Source: an uncultured Ignavibacteria bacterium (lineage in GTDB: Bacteria; Bacteroidota; Ignavibacteria; Tepidaquicellales; Tepidaquicellaceae). Taken from it: a stretch of 25,165 bases of DNA. Below the pieces are notes generated by a model. It saw only the letters and a program-made list of their open reading frames with translations. It did not search any database and was not told the origin of the DNA. Position numbers and translations under genes: made by a program. The stretch is from contig CALEVL010000288.1 in NCBI GenBank assembly GCA_937924675.1, positions 1 through 25,165 of the forward strand, in the 5' to 3' direction. Shown piece after piece: positions 1 to 7,415 of the stretch; within the stretch, counting starts at the first letter, position 1, and every line of letters starts with the position of its first letter.

Positions 1-4
1 TTTT

Positions 5-31
5 CCGGACTTCTTCTTTTGAGAAGTCCGG
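5..31. terminator. Stem-loop, possible terminator of a gene left of the window
   Basis: A perfect 10-bp inverted repeat (CCGGACTTCT / AGAAGTCCGG) encloses a 7-nt loop. The plus strand continues with TTATAAT and the minus strand with AAAA, so neither side has a classical T-tract. It lies 60 bp beyond the urocanase stop codon and could end that minus-strand transcript or a plus-strand gene outside the window. Confidence 0.35.
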
Positions 32-91
32 TTATAATAGAAAAGCTATTTCAATGACTTACTGTTGAAATCCGGATCTTGCCAAAAAGTC

Positions 92-1744
92 TCACTTAAT
101 CATTGGCATTTTGATTCCAAATTTCTTCTGTTCACTTATCGCTTCTTTGTATCCGGCATCAGCATGTCTGACTACTCCCATCCCGGGATCATAGGTCAGG
201 CATCTTTGCAATCGTGCATCAGCTTCTATCGAGCCGTCCGCTACGATTACCATACCCGAGTGAATTGAATTTCCGATGCCTACACCGCCGCCGTGATGAA
301 GCGATACCCAGCTTGCTCCACCCATGCAGTGTAATCCGAAATTCAGAACGGGCCAGTCTGCAATTGCATCCGAGCCGTCTTTCATTTTTTCAGTTTCCCT
401 GTTTGGAGAAGCAACGCTTCCGCAATCAAGATGATCTCTTCCGATAACAATAGGAGCGCTTAGTATTCCGTCGCGTACCATTTGATTGAACAGCAAGCCT
501 GCCTTTGCCCTGTCTCCGTAACCAAGCCAGCAAATTCTCGATGGCAATCCCTGAAAGTGTACTTTTTCTTTTGCCGCCTTAAGCCATTTGTGAAGAAGCT
601 TATTTTCCGGAAATGCCTTCATGATAGCATCATCTGTTTTGAATATGTCTTCCGGGTCTCCGGAAAGGGCTACCCATCTGAACGGTCCCTTGCCTTCGCA
701 AAAAAGCGGGCGGATATATTCAGGAACAAAGCCGGGAATGTCAAAAGCATTTTTGAAGCAATTGTTGTATGCTTCTCCACGAAGGTTATTTCCATAATCG
801 AAGACCACAGAACCAAGATGCATGAACTCCCACATTGTTCTGCAGTGCGTAACCACCGTCTTCCTTGCAAGCTCCTGATACTTTACGGGATCATTTTTTC
901 GCATATCAACAGCTTGTTCAAAACTCATGCCCATCGGAACATAACCGTTAAGCATATCATGAGCAGATGTCTGATCTGTTACAACATCCGGAATTATTCC
1001 GCGCTTTAGTATTTCAGGAAGAACTTCACCGGCATTGCCAATGAGTCCGACAGCAAGTGCTTTCCCATTTTCCTTTGCACTAAGAACAAGCTGCAATGCT
1101 TTGTTTAGATCATCGGTCATTACATCGCAATAACCTGTATCTATTCTCTTTTGAATTCTTGACCTGTCAACATCAACACCGAGAAACGCCGCGCCATTGA
1201 GTGTAGCAGCAAGAGGCTGAGCACCGCCCATTCCTCCGAGTCCGCATGTGAGAACAAACCTTCCTTCGAGTGTTCCGTGAAAATGCTTATCTGCACAAGC
1301 TGCAAAGGTCTCATAGGTTCCTTGAAGAATCCCCTGTGTGCCAATGTAGATCCAGCTTCCGGCTGTCATCTGTCCGTACATTGTCAGACCTAATGCTTCG
1401 AGTCTTCTGAACTCGTCCCAGTTTGCCCATGCAGGAACTATCTGTGAATTTGAAATCAGGACTCTTGGTGCATCAGTATGAGTCTTAAAAATTGCTACCG
1501 GCTTTCCTGATTGCACTAGAAGAGTTTCGTCATTCTCGAGAGTCTTAAGTGATTCAACTATTTTATCGAAACACTCCCAGTTTCTTGCGGCTTTGCCACT
1601 GCCTCCATAAACTACAAGGTCTTCCGGGCGTTCTGCAACATCCGGATCAAGATTGTTCATAAGCATTCGCATGGCAGCTTCAGTTATCCAGCTTTTGCAT
1701 GAGAGATCATTTCCGGTGGGAGCTTTAATAATTCTATTGGTCAT
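92..1744 (-). CDS. hutU: Urocanate hydratase (urocanase)
   Basis: This cytoplasmic NAD+-dependent enzyme converts urocanate to 4-imidazolone-5-propionate, the second step of histidine degradation. The 550-residue length is normal for the family. The conserved YGGSGKAARNW segment is at residues 46-56 and the glycine-rich dinucleotide-binding loop GLGGMGGAQP at 168-177. The urocanase signature FQGLPSRICW carries the catalytic cysteine at about residue 405 (Cys410 in the Pseudomonas enzyme). It is followed by GRDHLDCGSVASPNRETE, where many family members have DSGS instead of DCGS. The ATG at 1744 starts the conserved N-terminus but has no obvious Shine-Dalgarno sequence. No other histidine-utilisation gene is present in the window, so the rest of the pathway must lie elsewhere or to the left. 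It is transcribed divergently from the arsenic operon, with a 234-bp shared intergenic region. Confidence 0.97.
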   Translation of the reverse strand: MTNRIIKAPTGNDLSCKSWITEAAMRMLMNNLDPDVAERPEDLVVYGGSGKAARNWECFDKIVESLKTLENDETLLVQSGKPVAIFKTHTDAPRVLISNSQIVPAWANWDEFRRLEALGLTMYGQMTAGSWIYIGTQGILQGTYETFAACADKHFHGTLEGRFVLTCGLGGMGGAQPLAATLNGAAFLGVDVDRSRIQKRIDTGYCDVMTDDLNKALQLVLSAKENGKALAVGLIGNAGEVLPEILKRGIIPDVVTDQTSAHDMLNGYVPMGMSFEQAVDMRKNDPVKYQELARKTVVTHCRTMWEFMHLGSVVFDYGNNLRGEAYNNCFKNAFDIPGFVPEYIRPLFCEGKGPFRWVALSGDPEDIFKTDDAIMKAFPENKLLHKWLKAAKEKVHFQGLPSRICWLGYGDRAKAGLLFNQMVRDGILSAPIVIGRDHLDCGSVASPNRETEKMKDGSDAIADWPVLNFGLHCMGGASWVSLHHGGGVGIGNSIHSGMVIVADGSIEADARLQRCLTYDPGMGVVRHADAGYKEAISEQKKFGIKMPMIK

Positions 1745-1926
1745 TGTATTAGATTGTTCTGTTTATGATCCAAAATAGTTATTGTGATGTAGAAAATAGT
1801 TGCAAAAATTATGCATACTGAACCGAATCACACATGAAATTTGCGGTCTTCCGCTGTTTCAACTTTTCGCCTCTTGCGGTTAGTTTATAAATCTATACAA
1901 ACCTGAATACCGCAAAATATTCTTCA

Positions 1927-1957
1927 TTGTTATTGAGATTCGAACAAAGTATGTTTC
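1927..1957 (+). promoter_or_regulatory. Candidate Bacteroidota-type promoter for the first arsenic operon
   Basis: TTG at 1927-1929, a 20-nt spacer and TATGTTTC at 1950-1957 match TTG-N19/20-TAnnTTTG with one mismatch, 21 nt before the arsR start codon. The same gap holds three copies of TTGCGGT: direct at 1841-1847 and 1874-1880, inverted at 1909-1915. They could be protein-binding sites, but they do not resemble the palindrome of the second arsenic locus. Confidence 0.35.
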
Positions 1958-1978
1958 GTCAGTTACCGAAATGAAATT

Positions 1979-2335
1979 ATGCTGAACAAACAAACAGAGA
2001 TTTTTAAATCACTATCCGATCCAAACAGGATCAGAATCCTCAAAATGCTTCAGGTCAAGCCGCTATGCGTTTGTGAGATAACGGAAATTCTCGGACTTGC
2101 AGCATCCACCGTTTCAGAACATCTTGCCATACTAAAGAGAGCAGGCTTCGTCAGTGTATCCAAAGAAGGAAAGTGGATCAATTATCATCTAAAGAAGAAT
2201 CCTTCCGAGCCTGAACTTGCATCTCTCATGACGGCTCTGCATTTCATGGTGGAAGTTGACCCCGTGGTCAAAAAGGACCGGAAGAAGCTTGACAATGTTG
2301 ACCGATTGAAGATCAAAGGCATCACATCCCGGTAA
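1979..2335 (+). CDS. arsR: ArsR/SmtB-family metalloid-sensing repressor (locus 1)
   Basis: This is a 118-residue winged-helix repressor, the usual size for ArsR proteins. The N-terminus (FKSLSDPNRIRILKML, residues 9-24) is the family helix. PLCVCEI (28-34) places Cys30 and Cys32 like the ELCVCDL As(III)/Sb(III)-binding loop of classical ArsR. The recognition helix is in LAASTVSEHLAILKRAGFV (about 40-58). It is the first gene of a plus-strand operon and the permease starts 27 bp downstream, so it probably represses the operon until As(III) or a related thiophilic metalloid binds. The tail after residue 90 is basic and longer than the minimal family core. The ligand is inferred from the cysteine pair and the context. 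Confidence 0.93.
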   Translation: MLNKQTEIFKSLSDPNRIRILKMLQVKPLCVCEITEILGLAASTVSEHLAILKRAGFVSVSKEGKWINYHLKKNPSEPELASLMTALHFMVEVDPVVKKDRKKLDNVDRLKIKGITSR

Positions 2336-2362
2336 TTGACGAAGTGAAATCTATGCTTATCC

Positions 2363-3670
2363 ATGAACAGATTCAGAGAGTCAAAAATATTGCTTTACAT
2401 CGGGCTTGCATTTGCGGCCGTCTACTTCCTGCCGGTTGATTCATCTGCCTTCAGAGACTCTGTACTAGAAGGCTTGAGTTTGCTGAAATGGTATGCCAGA
2501 GAGCACATAATTCTATGCCTGATACCTGCCTTCTTCATAGCCGGTGCAATAACCGTTTTCATAAGCCAGGAATCTGTTATCCGATATTTCGGAGCAACCG
2601 CAAAGAAATGGATATCATATTCCGTTGCAAGTGTATCTGGAACAATCCTCGCTGTCTGTTCATGCACTGTACTGCCACTCTTTGCAGGTATATATAAAAG
2701 AGGCGCAAGCATCGGACCCGCTATTACATTTCTTTACTCCGGACCTGCAATAAATATTCTGGCCATAATTCTGACAGCGCGTATTCTGGGGATAGAACTT
2801 GGAATTGCAAGGACTGTGGGCGCAGTGTTCTTTAGTGTTGTGATTGGACTGATAATGAGTCTGATATACAAGAAAGAAGAAATGAAAGCTGATTCAACCA
2901 AAGAATCCTTGGCGAAAGCAAACATTCCCGAGGAAAGATCACTGATGAATGAACTTCTATACTTTGTTTCGATGATCGGAATTCTTGTTTTTGCTAATTG
3001 GGGAGATCCTTCCGGAGAAGAAGGATTCTTCAGTTTTATGTATGAGTATAAATGGATTGTAACTTCTGCCTTTGCATTGCTGCTTGCTGTAATGCTGGTG
3101 AAACACATGGGAATAAAATATTACTATATAATTGCAGGTGTAATTCTTCTGACAATACTGACTGTGTCCATACCGGAGCAAAAGCAATTGATTTTTCTGA
3201 TCATGGTATTGTACCTGAGTTTAGTCCTGTTCCTTACAGGCGGCATGGCTTATGACTGGCTTGATTCTTCATGGGGATATCTGAAACAGATAATGCCTCT
3301 TCTTGTTGCAGGTGTATTTTTCTCGGGAATGCTGCTTGGCTCAGCTGAAAGTCAGAACGGACTCATACCAAGAGAATGGATCATTATGCTTGTAGGCGGT
3401 AACTCCATTGTCGCAAATCTCTTTGCATCTGTTGTTGGTGCTTTCATGTATTTTGCAACTCTTACTGAAGTTCCAATTCTTCAGGGACTTCTGAACAGCG
3501 GAATGGGAAAGGGTCCGGCACTGGCACTCCTTCTTGCCGGTCCGGCACTTTCATTGCCAAGCATGCTGGTCATAAAAAGTGTAATCGGTTTGCAGAAGAC
3601 AGTTGTATATGTTTTACTCGTCATAGTTATGTCAACTCTTGCCGGACTGATCTATGGCTCATATTTCTAA
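2363..3670 (+). CDS. ArsP-like permease (PF03773/DUF318 family), CSC motif
   Basis: This 435-residue polytopic inner-membrane protein has about ten hydrophobic segments. The first half carries AVCSCTVLPLFAGIYKRGAS with Cys99 and Cys101, then GPAITFLYSGPAINILA (118-134), the hallmark of the predicted-permease family that includes ArsP. A related stretch, GKGPALALLLAGPALSLPSML, recurs near the C-terminus (about 380-400), which suggests an internal duplication. The second half has TLTEVP where the first has CSCTVLP. Characterised ArsP proteins export trivalent organoarsenicals such as methylarsenite, and other branches of the family are annotated as Cu/Zn exporters, so the substrate is not certain. 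The flanking arsR, thioredoxin-like genes and ccdA favour an arsenical or another thiol-reactive substrate that binds the CSC pair. The loop at about 172-190 is hydrophilic. Confidence 0.88.
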   Translation: MNRFRESKILLYIGLAFAAVYFLPVDSSAFRDSVLEGLSLLKWYAREHIILCLIPAFFIAGAITVFISQESVIRYFGATAKKWISYSVASVSGTILAVCSCTVLPLFAGIYKRGASIGPAITFLYSGPAINILAIILTARILGIELGIARTVGAVFFSVVIGLIMSLIYKKEEMKADSTKESLAKANIPEERSLMNELLYFVSMIGILVFANWGDPSGEEGFFSFMYEYKWIVTSAFALLLAVMLVKHMGIKYYYIIAGVILLTILTVSIPEQKQLIFLIMVLYLSLVLFLTGGMAYDWLDSSWGYLKQIMPLLVAGVFFSGMLLGSAESQNGLIPREWIIMLVGGNSIVANLFASVVGAFMYFATLTEVPILQGLLNSGMGKGPALALLLAGPALSLPSMLVIKSVIGLQKTVVYVLLVIVMSTLAGLIYGSYF

Positions 3671-3681
3671 ATTTACAGATC

Positions 3682-4254
3682 ATGAAAAATCAAAATGTTC
3701 ACAAAAATCTGTTTCTTCTGATTGCGATACTTCCGCTCATTCTAGGTTGTATGCGCAACAACGAAGGTGCAGCGAAGTATGATTCAACTACTAATCTGAC
3801 TTCAGGCAATAATGAATTTAACACAAAGTTAAACGAAGACCAGGATTCCATGAAATTGCAAGATCCGGATTCTTCCACACCTGCTAACTTTAAAGCACCG
3901 GAAGCAAGCGGTTCCAAACTGCCTTTGATTGTTGTGTACTATTTTCACCCGACTGCAAGATGCGAAACTTGTCTTAACATTGAAGCATACTCAAAAGAAG
4001 CCGTTAACTCATGGAAAAAGAAGTATGATGGAAAGGTAGAGTGGAAAGCTTTGAACATTGATGAAAAAGAGAATGAGAATTATGTGAATATGTACAGTCT
4101 TCAGTTCAGTTCTCTTGTATTATCGGAGCAAACCGGGGGTAAAGAATTGAAGTGGAAGAGCCTCGAGGATATTTGGAAACTTGCAAACAATAAAAATGAA
4201 TTCATCAGTTATCTTAAAGATGAATTAGAGCATTTTACTAACGAAACAAAATAA
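3682..4254 (+). CDS. ArsF-family thioredoxin-fold lipoprotein
   Basis: This 190-residue protein starts 11 bp after the permease. Residues 1-23 form a lipoprotein signal peptide with lipobox LILGC (Cys23). A linker of about 55 residues rich in polar residues follows. The C-terminal domain begins with LPLIVVYYFHPTARCETC (Cys94 and Cys97), a CxxC in thioredoxin-like position, and continues with VEWKALNIDEKENENYVNMY. The pattern YYFH..xRCxTCxxIE matches proteins that databases call 'nitrophenyl compound nitroreductase subunit ArsF family', commonly found in ars operons. It should be anchored in a membrane and face the periplasm, where it could pass electrons to, or bind, substrates of the permease. 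The family assignment is from memory of the motif and the reaction is unproven. Confidence 0.8.
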   Translation: MKNQNVHKNLFLLIAILPLILGCMRNNEGAAKYDSTTNLTSGNNEFNTKLNEDQDSMKLQDPDSSTPANFKAPEASGSKLPLIVVYYFHPTARCETCLNIEAYSKEAVNSWKKKYDGKVEWKALNIDEKENENYVNMYSLQFSSLVLSEQTGGKELKWKSLEDIWKLANNKNEFISYLKDELEHFTNETK

Positions 4255-4271
4255 CAACAAGGAAAACCACA

Positions 4272-4523
4272 ATGAAAGTGAAGATCCTGGGCATAGGTTG
4301 CCCAAAGTGCAAGAAGCTTGAAGAAAAAGTAAGGTCGATAATTAACACAAATACAATTGATGCCACAGTTGAAAAGATCACAGACGTGAATGATATGATG
4401 AAGTATGACATAATGATGACACCGGGACTTGTGATCAATGAAAAGCTTGTGTCAAGCGGAAACATTCCTAAAGACTCTGAAATACTATCATGGCTGCTTG
4501 AGGAAAGCGTACCACGAACATAA
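4272..4523 (+). CDS. Small MTH895/TM0996-type thioredoxin-like protein
   Basis: An 83-residue cytoplasmic protein with no signal peptide. MKVKILGIGCPKCKKLEEKV puts the redox pair Cys10/Cys13 (CPKC) right after the first beta strand, as in the Thioredoxin_3 family (PF13192; glutaredoxin-sized thioredoxins of archaea and bacteria). The cis-proline loop is TPGLVINEKLVSSG (about 50-63). Such proteins are frequent next to PF03773 permeases. It starts 17 bp after the ArsF-like gene and is presumably co-transcribed. It could be the cytoplasmic reductant feeding the permease cysteines or CcdA, which is inference. Confidence 0.9.
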   Translation: MKVKILGIGCPKCKKLEEKVRSIINTNTIDATVEKITDVNDMMKYDIMMTPGLVINEKLVSSGNIPKDSEILSWLLEESVPRT

Positions 4524-4560
4524 TTTGATTTCTATTCAAGAAAATCGAGTCTGAACAATC

Positions 4561-4971
4561 ATGAACAAGCTTAAAATATTTGCGATATTTTTAAGTCTTA
4601 TACTTGTCTCCTGCGGAAAAACAGAAGAGAAAAATTCTTCCGCCGCAAGCGAGAATAAGGAAAGCAAAGTTGCTGTTGAGAAAACAAAAGTAACCTTTGT
4701 GGAGCTCGGCTCCGTAAGCTGTATTCCGTGCAAACAAATGCAGCCGGTGATGAAAGCAATCGAGGATAATTATTCCGGTCAGGTCAAAGTGGTGTTTCAC
4801 GATGTGTGGAAAGATAAAGCAGCCGGAAAGAAATACGGGATAGATCTTATACCGACCCAGGTATTCTTAGACGAGAACGGCAATGAGTTTTTCCGGCATC
4901 AGGGATTCTTCCCGGAAAGCGAGATAGTGAAATTGCTTGAGAAAAGAGGCATCACGCCTTCTATAAACTGA
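4561..4971 (+). CDS. Thioredoxin-fold lipoprotein (CIPC)
   Basis: A 136-residue protein with a lipoprotein signal (lipobox LVSC, Cys18) and a short charged linker. Its thioredoxin domain opens with VTFVELGSVSCIPCKQMQPV (Cys54 and Cys57). The cis-proline is in DLIPTQVFLDENG and the end FFRHQGFFPESEIVKLLEKRG is typical of DsbD-gamma/thioredoxin-like partners of CcdA proteins. It stops 2 bp before the ccdA-like gene, so the two are almost certainly translationally coupled. The expected role is a periplasmic dithiol carrier reduced by CcdA. It is the second exported thioredoxin-fold protein in this operon. Confidence 0.9.
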   Translation: MNKLKIFAIFLSLILVSCGKTEEKNSSAASENKESKVAVEKTKVTFVELGSVSCIPCKQMQPVMKAIEDNYSGQVKVVFHDVWKDKAAGKKYGIDLIPTQVFLDENGNEFFRHQGFFPESEIVKLLEKRGITPSIN

Positions 4972-4973
4972 CC

Positions 4974-5675
4974 ATGCTGAACGAACTCTTTGAATCGCTA
5001 AATAACTTTCTCACTCAGAACATAGGCATTGCAGTCATCGGTGCTTTCTTGTGGGGAATTCTCAGCATCTTGCTAAGCCCTTGTCATCTGGCAAGCATTC
5101 CGCTGATTGTCGGATACATAAACAGAGAAAGTGTTCAGCAGGCAGGATCTGCTTTCGCAAAAGCACTAATATTTTCATTGGGCATTCTTGTGACAATTGC
5201 TTTGATAGGGTTTATCACATCTGCTATGGGCAGACTAATGGGGGATGTGGGCACAGTTGGAAATTACTTGGTTGCCGGTGTATTCTTTCTTGCCGGTCTT
5301 TATCTTTTGGGAATAATCAATCCTACCTGGAATTCAATTGGGATAAATAAGGTGAAAGGACGCGGCTACAAGATGGCGTTCGTGTTGGGACTCCTGTTTG
5401 GTTTTGCTCTTGGTCCATGCACTTTTGCTTTTATGGCACCGGTCTTAGGGATGGCGTTTCACTATTCTTCCGTAAATATTATGCTGTCGGTTGTACTCAT
5501 AGCATCATTTGGAGCAGGACATTGCATGGTGATAGCAGGAGCGGCAGCGGCAAGTTCGAAGTTGGCAGGTTATCTTAACTGGACTGAGCAATCCAAAGGT
5601 TTGAGTATTGCAAAAAAGATCTGCGGTGTGCTGGTAATGATGGGCGGGATTTATTTTATATATCTGACTTTCTGA
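4974..5675 (+). CDS. CcdA-like transmembrane thiol-electron transporter
   Basis: This 233-residue integral membrane protein has about six transmembrane helices, the size of short DsbD-beta/CcdA proteins. Its two redox cysteines lie in the paired family motifs LLSPCHLASIP (Cys37) and ALGPCTFAFMAP (Cys149). The loop FGAGHCMVIAGA adds another cysteine. CcdA proteins move reducing equivalents from cytoplasmic thioredoxin to periplasmic dithiol acceptors. The adjacent CIPC and CETC lipoproteins are obvious acceptors. No cytochrome c maturation gene is nearby, so a role in the arsenic operon is more likely than haem ligation. The gene ends 13 bp from the convergent arsenate reductase, leaving no room for a separate terminator. 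Confidence 0.9.
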   Translation: MLNELFESLNNFLTQNIGIAVIGAFLWGILSILLSPCHLASIPLIVGYINRESVQQAGSAFAKALIFSLGILVTIALIGFITSAMGRLMGDVGTVGNYLVAGVFFLAGLYLLGIINPTWNSIGINKVKGRGYKMAFVLGLLFGFALGPCTFAFMAPVLGMAFHYSSVNIMLSVVLIASFGAGHCMVIAGAAAASSKLAGYLNWTEQSKGLSIAKKICGVLVMMGGIYFIYLTF

Positions 5676-5688
5676 TCAATAGGAATTT

Positions 5689-6114
5689 TTACAGGCTCTT
5701 AACCCAGTCATCTATCTTTATCCTTATCTCATCTCTAATACGAATAGTGTTTATTAACTTCTCCTGATCAGTGCCCACGAAGGATGAAGGATCTTCAAAA
5801 CTCCAGTGAATTGTCTTGCTGACTCCCGGAAAAATGGGACACTTTTCTGCATTCGATTCATCACAGACTGTTATAACATAATTGTAAATTCTTCCCTCCT
5901 TGTAGAAATCAAAAACCTCATTGGTTTTCTTGTTCGAAATGTCAATTCCCATTTCTTTCATTGCTTCAACCGCAAACGGATTGAGCTTGCCGGCCTCAAA
6001 TCCTGCGCTTTCGGCAATGAACTTATCGCCATGTAGTTCATTAATAATTGATTCAGCCATTTGGCTTCTTGCACTGTTGTGAATGCAGACGAAGAGTACT
6101 TTGAATTTTTCCAT
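5689..6114 (-). CDS. arsC: Arsenate reductase, low-molecular-weight phosphatase type (thioredoxin-coupled)
   Basis: This enzyme reduces arsenate to arsenite with thioredoxin as donor. The P-loop VLFVCIHNSARSQMAE carries the nucleophilic cysteine near residue 10. The two resolving cysteines are in VITVCDESNAEKCPIFPG (about residues 84 and 92), the arrangement of Cys10/Cys82/Cys89 in staphylococcal pI258 ArsC. The HWSFEDPSS segment supplies the general-acid aspartate. The open frame could begin two codons upstream at a TTG (6120), but the ATG at 6114 gives the family N-terminus (MEKFKVLFVC, 141 aa). The gene faces the six-gene operon tail to tail. Its product, As(III), is the substrate of Acr3 and ArsM in the second locus. 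Confidence 0.94.
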   Translation of the reverse strand: MEKFKVLFVCIHNSARSQMAESIINELHGDKFIAESAGFEAGKLNPFAVEAMKEMGIDISNKKTNEVFDFYKEGRIYNYVITVCDESNAEKCPIFPGVSKTIHWSFEDPSSFVGTDQEKLINTIRIRDEIRIKIDDWVKSL

Positions 6115-6117
6115 ATA

Positions 6118-6125
6118 CAAAAATA
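6118..6125 (-). promoter_or_regulatory. Possible -7 box of arsC
   Basis: On the minus strand TATTTTTG matches TAnnTTTG exactly and ends 3 nt before the arsC ATG. If used, the transcript would be essentially leaderless. No TTG is seen at the expected -33 spacing, so this is tentative. Confidence 0.25.
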
Positions 6126-6298
6126 ATTTTTACGTGTTACGTTAGTGTAAAGAAAACAGAATGAAGCAAATTCAATAACAGAATACAATTGCATTTACAA
6201 AGCGTGCAAACAAGCAACAACCTTGGGTATCTGAATTAACACCGCCTGCCCTCATCCGGCAGAAGAGAATCCTTGTCGAACAGATGCATGGACTTAAC

Positions 6299-6403
6299 CT
6301 AAAACTTAAATGAAAGTCCAACACAATTCTCTGGCACTGCTTTTCCGTAGAGCGCTCTCTTGTATTTCTCTCCTTGTTGATCCGGTTTGCTGAGATAGGT
6401 GCG
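6299..6403 (-). pseudogene. Possible C-terminal remnant of an outer-membrane beta-barrel protein
   Basis: A 34-codon open stretch follows an in-frame TGA (6404-6406) and has no start codon. It ends in KRALYGKAVPENCVGLSFKF then TAG. Alternating residues and a terminal phenylalanine are what outer-membrane barrel C-termini (for example TonB-dependent receptors) look like, and neither neighbouring frame reads as protein-like. I read it as the stump of a decayed receptor gene, but the stretch is short and chance cannot be excluded. Confidence 0.35.
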
Positions 6404-6442
6404 TCAATAACTGATCAGATCCATGTTGCTAAGTCAACTGTA

Positions 6443-6468
6443 ATGCCCGCAATTTTATTTGCGGGCAT
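6443..6468. repeat. 10-bp perfect stem-loop
   Basis: ATGCCCGCAA and TTGCGGGCAT flank a 6-nt loop, about 85 bp beyond the stop of the minus-strand TPR gene. It may terminate the five-gene transcript, but no T-tract follows on either strand. Confidence 0.45.
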
Positions 6469-6552
6469 GAATGCTTCAGGTGTATCAGTCACAAGATTAC
6501 AATTGTGTGCTGAGATTTTAGGCCGGTATTTGTGATTCTTCTTCTTTCAAAC

Positions 6553-7344
6553 TCATTTGCTTCCTGCCTTCTTGTATTCGCCCATGGCATATTCCGAAAT
6601 GAATCCTGAGCCGGGAAAAAGTTTCATTCCCTCATCTAACATTTCTTTTGCTTTCGTCATGTCACCGTCATCGTTGCGTTTAGTAAGAGCCATTGCAAGA
6701 TAACCGTATGCAAGGTCTTTGCCCCACTCCGGATAAAGTTCTGATTTTTCTTTTCTCTTCGAGAAAAGCTCAAGTGATTTTTCAAGATCAGGAATGGCCT
6801 TAGAGGCACCGCCGCCAAATGCTTCAGGCATCCAGTAATTTGAAATTCCGTTAAGCAGAATATATCTCGGATTCTCGGGCTCAAGCCTTGAAGCTTCTTT
6901 GTCAGCAGCATCCGTTGCTGAAATTATTTCCTGCATTTTTTCCTGTTCATATTGCCACCTGTTGAAGTTAAGTGCCTTCATAAGAATATATGACTCCGAG
7001 AATTCCGGATTCAGATCAATGGATTTCTGCAATGTAGCCATCCCGGATTCTGTGTATTGCTTTATAGTCTTTGGATCATTGGAAGCGCTGCCGGTCATTG
7101 AAAGACTGTAATCTGCAAGAGCTATGTAATAGTTTACAAGCCAGGGATCTTTCTTCAACTGCAGTATTCTTTCGAATTGCCCTCTAGCCTTCTTCAGCAA
7201 GGCAACATCACTTTTTTCTGATGCTTCGGTCAGGTTCTTCCTTGCCTTCATCATTGCATCCTCAAAATCATCTCTTGAATTGGCAATGCCCGATACTGTA
7301 ATCATCATGATTATGATCAGGAGCTTTGTTAGTTTGTTTTTCAT
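6553..7344 (-). CDS. Exported TPR-repeat protein
   Basis: A 263-residue protein with an N-terminal signal peptide (MKNKLTKLLIIIMMITVSGIA, residues 1-21), hence periplasmic or outer-membrane associated. The body is helical with TPR-like units, for example near ARGQFERILQLKKDPWLVNYYIALADYSL, the segment ending ATLQKSIDLNPEFSESYILM, and AKEMLDEGMKLFPGSGF. No catalytic motif is seen. It lies 71 bp downstream of the TonB-dependent receptor on the same strand as the last gene of the run, so it may be a partner of that receptor, as TPR proteins often are beside SusC-like receptors. The substrate is unknown. Confidence 0.85.
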   Translation of the reverse strand: MKNKLTKLLIIIMMITVSGIANSRDDFEDAMMKARKNLTEASEKSDVALLKKARGQFERILQLKKDPWLVNYYIALADYSLSMTGSASNDPKTIKQYTESGMATLQKSIDLNPEFSESYILMKALNFNRWQYEQEKMQEIISATDAADKEASRLEPENPRYILLNGISNYWMPEAFGGGASKAIPDLEKSLELFSKRKEKSELYPEWGKDLAYGYLAMALTKRNDDGDMTKAKEMLDEGMKLFPGSGFISEYAMGEYKKAGSK

Positions 7345-7415
7345 TTTTTTTGTTTTGATTTAAGTTAACCGTTTATTTTTGAGAAAGTGTTTTCATTTAC
7401 TGATCCCGGAATCAT

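Larger units (their letters stand above)
6126..6552. other. Gene-poor gap between arsC and the TPR gene
   Basis: About 430 bp without a complete gene. It holds a possible outer-membrane-protein remnant (6299-6403, minus) and a 10-bp hairpin (6443-6468). The left part (6126-6298) shows nothing I can interpret apart from a weak CTGCC/GGCAG inverted repeat near 6246-6262. Confidence 0.6.

Noticed and set aside
482..1009. 175-codon plus-strand frame
   Set aside because: Antisense to urocanase, whose reading frame is unambiguous.
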